DNA from: an uncultured Lachnospiraceae bacterium
GTDB lineage: Bacteria; Bacillota; Clostridia; Lachnospirales; Lachnospiraceae
DNA: 14,042 bases
Assembly: GCA_900551235.1 (NCBI GenBank)
Contig: URUU01000050.1
Coordinates: forward strand, 1 to 14,042
Direction of reading: 5' to 3'
The position numbers and the translations under genes are program-made. Positions 7,953-14,042 of the stretch are shown here, one piece after another; within the stretch, counting starts at the first letter, position 1; each line of letters opens with the position of its first letter. Under the pieces are notes generated by a model. That model saw only the letters and a program-made list of their open reading frames with translations, was not told where the DNA came from and made no database searches.

Positions 7953-9112
7953 TCCTTTTCTGCCTTTCCCTGTGGTATCTGCTGTGTGATACAGTGAATG
8001 TTTCCGCCCCCGGTGAGAATATCTCCTGCATACACCGGTATGATCTCCCGCTGCGGACACAGTTTTCGCATGATCCCTGCCGCCCGAATATCGCTTTCTG
8101 CATTTTCTCCGCCAAAAGCCGGCATGACAACTGCTCCGTTTGAAAAATAGAAGTTTACATAAGATGCCGCAAGGCGTTCGCCCACCTCTCTTGTATCCTC
8201 TCCTTCTTCAAATACATAGCCTTCCAGATCTTCCGGCGTAACGCAGACCGGAATGTCCGGGATCGGAAGTTTATGCACGGTGATCTTTCTGCCTTTTGCA
8301 TCGGTCTGAGATTCCAGATACTGAAGAGTTTCAAGTGATAATGGATACTGCGGATCTTTCGGATCATCTGTCCATGCCAGCACTACCTCGGTCGGGGCAA
8401 CAAACGCACACACGTTATCTACGTGCTCGTTTGTCTCATCCATATAGATGCCTCTTGGCAGCCAGAGTACTTTTTCCGCTCCCAGATACGCCTTCAGTTT
8501 CTCCTCGATCTGTTCTTTGGAAAGCTGCGGGTTCCTGCCTTTGCTGAGCAGACAGGCTTCCGTCACCATGACCGTCCCTTCTCCGTCACTGTGAATGGAA
8601 CCGCCTTCCAGCACAAAAGGTGCCGCATCATAACAGACATATCCTTCTCTTTTGGCAAAATCTTTTGCAAAAGCATCATCCAGTCCCCAGGATGCATACA
8701 GACCATCTTCTGTTCCGCCCCAGGCATTGAAAGACCAGTTCACTGCACGGACATTTCTGCCTTTTCTGACAAACGTCGGTGCCATATCTCTTGCCCAGGC
8801 ATCATCTGTTTCTGCCTCAAAAACAAACACCGGAAAATGTCTGCCCTCTGCAATGGCATCTCTATATTTTTCTTTCTGCTCTTCCGCAAAGGTCTCTGCC
8901 CGTGCAAAAACTTTTTTCCCGGCTGCCAGATAAACCGGTTCACTTTTCGTGATAGCTTCCATAACTGCACAAAAAGCCTGTTCTGCATTTTTTGCATCCT
9001 TTTTCCAGGAACCCGGCCGCTGCGGCCAGATCATGATGCAGCCTTTATGCGGCTCATACTCTGCAGGCATATGATATCCGTCCGCAGACGGTGTTGTTCT
9101 TTTTTGTTCCAT
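7949..9112 (-). CDS. aguA: Agmatine deiminase
   Basis: This enzyme (387 residues from the chosen start) converts agmatine to N-carbamoylputrescine and ammonia. It has the pentein fold of the PAD_porph family. Visible landmarks are the N-terminal MPAEYEPHKG and IWPQRP, ARDMAP around Asp109, EGGSIH near Glu169, the NEHVDN motif with catalytic His230, and the C-terminal GGGNIHCITQQIP with catalytic Cys374. Two adjacent ATGs occur. The second (9112) is preferred because AGGAGG ends five bases before it, whereas the first lies only two bases away; both would give the same enzyme. The 62-base spacer after nspC holds only this ribosome site and a small GCGG/CCGC repeat. Its pairing with aguB is diagnostic of the agmatine-to-putrescine pathway. 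Confidence 0.96.
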   Translation of the reverse strand: MEQKRTTPSADGYHMPAEYEPHKGCIMIWPQRPGSWKKDAKNAEQAFCAVMEAITKSEPVYLAAGKKVFARAETFAEEQKEKYRDAIAEGRHFPVFVFEAETDDAWARDMAPTFVRKGRNVRAVNWSFNAWGGTEDGLYASWGLDDAFAKDFAKREGYVCYDAAPFVLEGGSIHSDGEGTVMVTEACLLSKGRNPQLSKEQIEEKLKAYLGAEKVLWLPRGIYMDETNEHVDNVCAFVAPTEVVLAWTDDPKDPQYPLSLETLQYLESQTDAKGRKITVHKLPIPDIPVCVTPEDLEGYVFEEGEDTREVGERLAASYVNFYFSNGAVVMPAFGGENAESDIRAAGIMRKLCPQREIIPVYAGDILTGGGNIHCITQQIPQGKAEKE

Positions 9113-9117
9113 CATAT

Positions 9118-9125
9118 CCTCCTTT
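9118..9125 (-). promoter_or_regulatory. Ribosome binding site of aguA
   Basis: The minus strand reads AAAGGAGG, five bases before the second of two adjacent ATG codons. It supports the start at 9112 rather than 9115. Confidence 0.75.
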
Positions 9126-9174
9126 GGGATCTGCGGTGCTGCCGCTTGCAAGTCTCATATTCGTTCGATTTGAA

Positions 9175-10323
9175 TTACAGACGCATTTTAAAATCGTCAT
9201 AGCCAAATTCTTTTACCATTTCTACACTTCCGTCTTCTTTTAAAAGTGCAATTCCCGGAAGCGGCATTCCGTTAAAGGTATTGTTTTTTACCATGGAATA
9301 AATCGCCATATCTTCAAAGACCAGGCGATCCCCAATACGGATCGGCTGTTCAAAACTATAGTCCCCGATCACATCTCCGGCAAGGCAGGTCATAGAAGAA
9401 AGTCGGTAAGTATATGGCTTTTCTCCCGCTTCATATCCTTTTGCAAGCGGCGGACGGTACGGCATCTCCAGCACATCCGGCATATGGCAGGCTGCCGATG
9501 CATCGAGAATCAGGATATCCATATCGTTGTGCACGATGTCCATCACTTCTGTCACAAGATAACCGGCATTTAAAGCAATCGCTTCGCCAGGCTCCAGATA
9601 AACTTCCACCTGATAGGTTTCCCGGATATAGCCGATCAGTTTTTTCAGGATTTCTATCTGATAATCATCTCTTGTGATATGATGGCCGCCGCCCATATTC
9701 AGCCATTTCATCTGGTGCAGATATTTTCCGAATTTCTTTTCAAATGCCTGAAAAGTCGTTACAAGATCATCTGCATTCTGCTCGCACAGCGTGTGGAAAT
9801 GAAATCCTTCCACACCCTCCAGCAGATCTTCCCGGAACTGTTCTTCTGTCACACCAAGTCTGGAAGCATAGCCACAAGGATCATAGATCTCATGCCCTTC
9901 CTGCGTGGAACACTGCGGATTGACGCGGATGCCGACACTGACTGCTTTTTTATCTTTTCTCACCTTTGCACTTTCCCGGCACATTTCTTTATATTTTTCA
10001 TACTGTGCAAAGGAATTGAAGATGATATGGTCGCAGATCTGCACCAGTTCTTCCATATCTTTTTCTTTATAGGCCGGGGCAAAAACATGGTTTTCTTTTC
10101 CCATCTCTTCATATCCAAGTCTTGCCTCATACAGTCCGCTCGCTGTTGTTCCGCTGATATACTGACCGATCATCGGATACAGACTGTACATGGAAAATGC
10201 TTTCTGGGCGAGGAGGATGTGACAGCCGCACTCCTGCTCAAGATCCGCAAGAATCTCCAGATTTTTTCTGATTTTGCCTTCATCCACAACATAACATGGT
10301 GTCGGCAGATCTTTCCACATCAT
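9175..10323 (-). CDS. nspC: Carboxynorspermidine decarboxylase
   Basis: This 382-residue PLP enzyme of the alanine-racemase-fold group decarboxylates carboxyspermidine or carboxynorspermidine to the triamine. The PLP lysine is Lys41 (LLAQKAFSMYS). Other conserved elements are FHFHTLCEQ (His177), the glycine loop GGGHH at 211-215, EPGEA at 244-248 for the cofactor phosphate, and CLAGD at 313-317, which supplies the substrate-site Cys and Asp. Its ATG overlaps the stop of the upstream dehydrogenase as ATGA, and there is no strong ribosome site, so coupling is likely. A second ATG follows immediately and either could be used. Because putrescine is made by this operon, spermidine rather than norspermidine is the likely product. 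Confidence 0.95.
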   Translation of the reverse strand: MMWKDLPTPCYVVDEGKIRKNLEILADLEQECGCHILLAQKAFSMYSLYPMIGQYISGTTASGLYEARLGYEEMGKENHVFAPAYKEKDMEELVQICDHIIFNSFAQYEKYKEMCRESAKVRKDKKAVSVGIRVNPQCSTQEGHEIYDPCGYASRLGVTEEQFREDLLEGVEGFHFHTLCEQNADDLVTTFQAFEKKFGKYLHQMKWLNMGGGHHITRDDYQIEILKKLIGYIRETYQVEVYLEPGEAIALNAGYLVTEVMDIVHNDMDILILDASAACHMPDVLEMPYRPPLAKGYEAGEKPYTYRLSSMTCLAGDVIGDYSFEQPIRIGDRLVFEDMAIYSMVKNNTFNGMPLPGIALLKEDGSVEMVKEFGYDDFKMRL

Positions 10324-11579
10324 TCTACGGTCTGCGGATTTTCATCCACAATCCAAGGCAGTCCGTACTGATTCAGCATATCCATAAACGGATCCGGATC
10401 GAATTCTTCGATGTTGAATACACCGTCTTTGTCCCATACTTTATCCACAACAAGTGCTGCCCCGATCATTGCCGGCACTCCGGTTGTATAAGAGATTGCC
10501 TGAGATCCGACTTCTTTGTAACACTCCTGATGATCACATACATTGTAGATATAAATGGTCTTTTCTTTTCCGTCTTTCTTTCCGGTGAAAATACAGCCAA
10601 TGTTTGTCTTTCCGACGGTACGAGGTCCAAGAGATGCCGGATCCGGAAGCAGTGCCTTCAAGAACTGGATCGGCACAATTTCTTTTCCTTCAAACAGGAT
10701 TGGAGACGTAGAAAGCATGCCTACATTTTCCAGACATTTCATGTGCGTCAGATAACTCTGTCCAAAGGTCATAAAGAAACGGATGCGTTTTACACCCGGG
10801 ATATTTTTTGCCAGAGATTCGATCTCTTCATGGTGAAGCAGATACATATCTTTCTCACCAACCTGCGGGAAATTGTATTCTCTTTTAATCTCCATCGGCT
10901 CTGTCTCTACCCAATGGCCATTTTCCCAGTAAGAACCGTTCGCAGACACTTCACGCAGATTGATCTCCGGATTAAAATTGGTGGCAAACGGATAGCCATG
11001 GTCACCGCCATTGCAGTCGAGAATATCAATTGTCTCGATCTCATCAAAATAATGTTTCAGTGCATAAGCGGCAAAGACACTGGTGACACCTGGATCAAAG
11101 CCACTTCCGAGAAGTGCCGTGATGCCTGCTTCTTTAAACTTTTCCTGATAAGCCCACTGCCAGGAATAATCAAAATATGCGGTAAATCCTGTTTCTTTGC
11201 AGCGTTTCTCATAAATTTCACGCCACTGTTTGTCGTCGGTATCTTCCGGCTCATAATTGGCGGTATCAATATAATCCACCTTGCATGCCAGACACGCATC
11301 CATGATCGTCAGATCCTGATACGGCAATGCCACATTTAAAACAGCATCCGGCTGATAAGACTGGATCAGTGCGATCAGTTCTTCCACCTTATCGGCATCC
11401 ACCTGTGCTGTTGTAATTTTTGTTTCCGTTGTATTCTCCAGTTTTTCTTTCAGTGCATCACATTTTGCCTTTGTTCTGCTGGCAATACAGATCTCAGAAA
11501 ATGTTTTGCTGTTCTGACAGCATTTGTGGATCGCAACTCCTGCAACTCCGCCGCATCCAATGATCAGTAATCTTCCCAT
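10320..11579 (-). CDS. Carboxy(nor)spermidine dehydrogenase
   Basis: This 419-residue member of the saccharopine dehydrogenase family has the length and neighbour expected of carboxynorspermidine/carboxyspermidine dehydrogenase. That enzyme reductively condenses aspartate semialdehyde with a diamine using NADPH. The N-terminal Rossmann loop is at residues 8-14 (GCGGVAG), and the family landmark GSGFDPGVTSVF lies in the centre. Placement directly before nspC, with a 4-base ATGA overlap, makes the role nearly certain. With the arginine-agmatine-putrescine enzymes in the same operon, the most likely reaction is putrescine to carboxyspermidine. Agmatine as the acceptor, as in the carboxyaminopropylagmatine pathway of cyanobacteria, is an alternative. 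The ATG has a good site (AAGGAGA, seven bases upstream). Confidence 0.92.
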   Translation of the reverse strand: MGRLLIIGCGGVAGVAIHKCCQNSKTFSEICIASRTKAKCDALKEKLENTTETKITTAQVDADKVEELIALIQSYQPDAVLNVALPYQDLTIMDACLACKVDYIDTANYEPEDTDDKQWREIYEKRCKETGFTAYFDYSWQWAYQEKFKEAGITALLGSGFDPGVTSVFAAYALKHYFDEIETIDILDCNGGDHGYPFATNFNPEINLREVSANGSYWENGHWVETEPMEIKREYNFPQVGEKDMYLLHHEEIESLAKNIPGVKRIRFFMTFGQSYLTHMKCLENVGMLSTSPILFEGKEIVPIQFLKALLPDPASLGPRTVGKTNIGCIFTGKKDGKEKTIYIYNVCDHQECYKEVGSQAISYTTGVPAMIGAALVVDKVWDKDGVFNIEEFDPDPFMDMLNQYGLPWIVDENPQTVE

Positions 11580-11620
11580 AGTACAATCTCCTTTTCTTTT
11601 TTCTTTTTTCTTTTTGCTTT
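11580..11620 (-). other. A-rich spacer between speE-like gene and dehydrogenase
   Basis: On the coding strand this 41-base spacer is almost entirely A and G, with several short runs of A separated by single G residues, and ends in the AAGGAGA ribosome site. It continues the A-run at the speE-like stop codon. It probably keeps the leader unstructured; it is also prone to length variation. Confidence 0.6.
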
Positions 11621-12484
11621 TTATTTTTTACGACCTTCCTCTTCTTCCAGCATATCTTCTACATATTTGGGAAGCATAAAAGCTCCTTTGTGAAGATTGG
11701 TCGTATAATACCAGGTTTCTATCTTCCGCTCTTTCCAGCGTTTTACATCCAGGTGCTCCAGCGGATGATATTTTTTTGATGCAAACCCAAACAGCCAGTA
11801 TCCGGAGGAACAGGTCGGAATGTGTGCCTGATAGACACGGCTGATCGGGAAACTGTGGCTTGCCTTCCGGTGCATCACCCGGCAGGATTCTTCGTCTTCA
11901 TCATAAAACGGACTTCCGTGCTGATAGACCATGATGCCGTCTTCTTTGAGGGCACGGTAACAGTTCCCGTAAAATTCTTTGGTAAAGAGTCCGGCATTAT
12001 GTCCGAGCGGATCGATCGCATCGTTGATGATCAGATCATATTCATTATGACGCAGACGCAAGAATTTCAGTCCGTCCTCATAATAAACACTGACTCTTTT
12101 ATCTGCCAGCCCGCAGGCATTATCCGGGAAAAATTCTTTACAGACTTCCACAAAAACACGGTCCGGCTCTACCACATCAATTTTTTCGATTTCTTCATAA
12201 TAGCTCAGCTCTCTTGCCACACCGCCGTCCCCGCCGCCGATCACCAGGACATTTTTTACATGCGGATGAACCGCCATCGGCACATGGACGATCATCTCGT
12301 CATAAATAAATTCATCTTTTTCTGAAAATACAATGCTTCCGTCCGCACTTAAAAAACGTCCGAACTCATCTGAATCAAACACATCAATGCGTTGAAATTC
12401 CGTCTGCAGACCAAAAAGCTGTTTCTGGACTTTTACCGAAACTTTTACCTTTTCCGTCTGATAATCCGAAAACCAAAGCTCCAT
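11621..12484 (-). CDS. speE: SpeE-like aminopropyltransferase, divergent active site
   Basis: This 287-residue protein aligns end to end with bacterial spermidine synthase, which moves an aminopropyl group from decarboxylated AdoMet to putrescine. The N-terminal beta domain (FGRFLSADG, KDEFIY), the AdoMet-fold loop GGGDGG (83-88), Glu106 of VVEPD, and the paired acids Asp155 and Asp158 (NDAIDP) are kept. Several otherwise near-constant residues differ. Tyr-His-Glu is Tyr61-Asp62-Glu63, the DPxGPxE stretch is DPLGHNAG (158-165), and the TYPSG putrescine loop is Thr224-Cys-Ser-Ser-Gly228, though Trp230 is kept. YYN near the C-terminus is YYT. No speD is present here. It may have a changed donor or acceptor, or be a non-catalytic partner; ordinary spermidine synthase activity is less certain than the fold. 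It starts 22 bases after the decarboxylase, with GGGAGG ahead of the ATG. Confidence 0.85.
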   Translation of the reverse strand: MELWFSDYQTEKVKVSVKVQKQLFGLQTEFQRIDVFDSDEFGRFLSADGSIVFSEKDEFIYDEMIVHVPMAVHPHVKNVLVIGGGDGGVARELSYYEEIEKIDVVEPDRVFVEVCKEFFPDNACGLADKRVSVYYEDGLKFLRLRHNEYDLIINDAIDPLGHNAGLFTKEFYGNCYRALKEDGIMVYQHGSPFYDEDEESCRVMHRKASHSFPISRVYQAHIPTCSSGYWLFGFASKKYHPLEHLDVKRWKERKIETWYYTTNLHKGAFMLPKYVEDMLEEEEGRKK

Positions 12485-12506
12485 CCTTTTTCCCTCCCAT
12501 TTGCTT

Positions 12507-13961
12507 TTATTTTCCGCTCAGCACATATAAATATTCTACCTCTGCATCCTGCATTCCCTGCATGGAGCAGCCCTTTTCTTTTGCGTAAATAATATAATCA
12601 ATGATCTCCTGCGTGATCAGTTCCCCCGGTGCAAGGATCGGGATCCCAGGCGGATAGCACATCACAAATTCACTGCAGATCATACCCTTTGTCTCCCGGA
12701 TCGGAACGGCTTTCTTTTCTGCATAAAAAGCAGTCTGAGGGGATACCAGGACTGTCGGCTTGATGTACTCGGCACCCGGCATTTTCTCCGGGTCTTTCGC
12801 ATAAAGCCGTTTGATATCCGCCAGTGCTCCCACCAGGCGCTCGATATCTTGAATACGGTCTCCGATGGAAATATACGCCAGGATATTTGCAATATCTCCA
12901 AGCTCGATCTGAATGTCATATTCATCTCGCAGCAGATCATAAACTTCAATGCCGGCAAGACCGATATCTCTTGTATATACGGAAAGTTTTGTCACATCAA
13001 AATCATAGACACTTCCGCCGTTGATCATGTCTTTGCCGTAAGCATAAAAATCGCCGATCGAATTGATCTCTTCTCTTGCATATTCTGCCATGCGGCTCAC
13101 TTTATCAAAAGACTCCCGTCCGCGCAGTGCCAGATTTCTCCTGGAAATATCCAGACTGGAGATCAGCAGATAGGAAGCACTTGTTGTCTGTGTAAGATTT
13201 ATTATCTGACTTACATATTCCCAGTTTACGTTTTTTCCGGTAAGGAGCAGAGAACTCTGTGTCAGGCTTCCGCCGGATTTATGCATGGACACCGAAGCCA
13301 TATCTGCCCCGGCATCCATGGCACAGACCGGAAGATCACTGCCAAAATACAGATGTGTGCCATGTGCCTCATCCGCCAGCACCAGCATACCATGCTCATG
13401 TGCCACCTTCACGATCGCACGCAGATCCGAACAGATCCCGTAGTAGGTCGGATTGTTTACAAAAACCGCCGTGGCATCCGGATTCTCACGGATCGCCCTT
13501 TCCACCTCAGAAACCTGCATTCCGAGTGATATCCCCAGTTTTGTATCCACTTCCGGATTGACATACACCGGAACAGCACCGCACAATACCAGTGCATTGA
13601 TCACGCTTTTGTGTACATTTCGTGGCAGAATGATCTTGTCCCCTGCCTTACAGCAGGAAAGCACCATTCCCTGCACGGAAGAAGTCGTTCCTCCGACCAT
13701 AAAAAAAGCATGATCCGCACGGAATGCTTCCGCTGCCAGCTCTTCTGCCTCTTTGATCACAGAAACCGGATGACAGAGGTTGTCCAGCGGTTTCATGGAA
13801 TTGACATCCAGACTGACACATTTTTCCCCCAGAAGATCCGCAAGTTCCGGATTTCCTCTTCCACGTTTGTGCCCAGGTACATCAAACGGCACAACTCTTC
13901 TTCTTTTTAAACGCTCCAGGGCCTCGCAGACCGGAGCATGCATCTGTTTGTTTCGATTCAT
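12507..13961 (-). CDS. speA: Orn/Lys/Arg decarboxylase, probably arginine decarboxylase
   Basis: This 484-residue fold-type-I PLP decarboxylase resembles Bacillus SpeA/YaaO-type arginine/lysine decarboxylases. The N-terminal FDVPGHKRGRG, the cofactor site MVGGTTSSVQG, Asp201-Glu-Ala-His204 and the PLP lysine in SMHKSGGS (Lys232 counted from the upstream ATG) are all present. The C-terminal small domain has the typical CYPPGIPILAPGE. Sequence alone does not separate arginine from lysine or ornithine as substrate; the agmatine-specific aguA and aguB in the same operon argue for arginine to agmatine. It is the first gene of the polyamine operon. Two in-frame ATGs occur. The one at 13961 is preferred because GGAGAAG lies just before it; the ATG at 13973 has no ribosome site and would add four residues. 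Confidence 0.93.
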   Translation of the reverse strand: MNRNKQMHAPVCEALERLKRRRVVPFDVPGHKRGRGNPELADLLGEKCVSLDVNSMKPLDNLCHPVSVIKEAEELAAEAFRADHAFFMVGGTTSSVQGMVLSCCKAGDKIILPRNVHKSVINALVLCGAVPVYVNPEVDTKLGISLGMQVSEVERAIRENPDATAVFVNNPTYYGICSDLRAIVKVAHEHGMLVLADEAHGTHLYFGSDLPVCAMDAGADMASVSMHKSGGSLTQSSLLLTGKNVNWEYVSQIINLTQTTSASYLLISSLDISRRNLALRGRESFDKVSRMAEYAREEINSIGDFYAYGKDMINGGSVYDFDVTKLSVYTRDIGLAGIEVYDLLRDEYDIQIELGDIANILAYISIGDRIQDIERLVGALADIKRLYAKDPEKMPGAEYIKPTVLVSPQTAFYAEKKAVPIRETKGMICSEFVMCYPPGIPILAPGELITQEIIDYIIYAKEKGCSMQGMQDAEVEYLYVLSGK

Positions 13962-13964
13962 TTT

Positions 13965-13971
13965 CTTCTCC
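13965..13971 (-). promoter_or_regulatory. Ribosome binding site of speA
   Basis: The minus strand reads GGAGAAG with a three-base gap to the ATG at 13961 (six bases counted from GGAG). It favours the downstream of two possible start codons. Confidence 0.6.
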
Positions 13972-13991
13972 ATTCATAACACATGATAATT

Positions 13992-14014
13992 CAAGAATGC
14001 CTCTGGCATTCTTG
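13992..14014. repeat. Perfect 10-bp inverted repeat upstream of speA
   Basis: CAAGAATGCC and its exact reverse complement GGCATTCTTG are separated by three bases (TCT on the plus strand). The arms would form a stable hairpin in RNA or DNA, 30 bases before the speA start. No U-run follows on either strand, so a plain intrinsic terminator is not indicated. It could be part of a leader structure or of a dispersed short repeat. Confidence 0.8.
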
Positions 14015-14016
14015 CT

Positions 14017-14039
14017 GCGAGGTGCACGTCATGCATCGC
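14017..14039. repeat. Second, bulged inverted repeat beside the first
   Basis: On the plus strand GCGA-GG-TGCA pairs with TGCATCGC across a five-base loop, giving an 8-bp stem with a two-base bulge. It lies two bases from the perfect hairpin, so the two would stack in tandem in the leader of the polyamine operon or in a repeat element. Confidence 0.5.
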
Positions 14040-14042
14040 ATG

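Noticed and set aside
7017..7997. Plus-strand open frame of 326 residues opposite aguB
   Set aside because: It lies antisense to a gene with a full catalytic triad, is rich in Cys, Phe and His as antisense frames are, and shows no family motif.
7950..8060. N-terminal extension of aguB to 8060
   Set aside because: The extra 36 residues overlap aguA, look like out-of-frame coding sequence, and precede the normal family start; the ATGA overlap start at 7952 is better.
10296..11339. Plus-strand open frame of 347 residues opposite the carboxyspermidine dehydrogenase
   Set aside because: It mirrors a clear saccharopine-dehydrogenase-family gene; there is no ribosome site and no recognisable domain.

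Overview
The window looks like chromosomal DNA of a gut-type, low-to-mid-GC Gram-positive bacterium, most likely a member of Lachnospiraceae (Clostridia). The grounds are strong AGGAGG-type ribosome sites, the flavour of the proteins (SbcCD, LarE, single-domain EamA transporter), and an arginine-to-spermidine gene cluster that I know from gut Clostridia. Assignment below family level would be a guess. Every convincing gene is on the minus strand, so transcription runs from high to low coordinates.

Region 7071-13961 is a compact six-gene polyamine operon, in transcription order: a fold-type-I amino acid decarboxylase (probably arginine decarboxylase, SpeA), a SpeE-like aminopropyltransferase homologue, a carboxy(nor)spermidine dehydrogenase of the saccharopine dehydrogenase family, carboxynorspermidine decarboxylase NspC, agmatine deiminase AguA and N-carbamoylputrescine amidase AguB. 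Together they can take arginine to agmatine, N-carbamoylputrescine, putrescine, carboxyspermidine and spermidine. Two junctions overlap by ATGA (dehydrogenase/nspC and aguA/aguB), which suggests translational coupling. The odd member is the SpeE homologue. It keeps the methyltransferase-like fold and both acidic residues of the D-x-x-D-P motif, but is altered at several positions that are near-invariant in spermidine synthases, and no AdoMet decarboxylase (SpeD) lies in the window. This is the best candidate here for an undescribed activity.

Region 2589-6987 holds sbcD and sbcC, the Mre11/Rad50-type nuclease-ATPase pair, one base apart. They are followed by an unrecognised 249-residue protein (1748-2497) and a single-domain EamA/DMT transporter gene (1237-1734) whose 5' part is frameshifted. 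Next comes larE (343-1152), a PP-loop sulfur transferase for the nickel-pincer cofactor, with three cysteines suggesting the [4Fe-4S]-dependent subtype.

The two ends carry little coding sequence. The first 342 bases hold a small imperfect inverted repeat and what looks like the broken C-terminal end of an unidentified gene. The last 70 bases, upstream of the decarboxylase, hold two adjacent inverted repeats able to form hairpins, which may be a leader structure or a dispersed repeat. I found no tRNA, rRNA, CRISPR array or intact insertion sequence.
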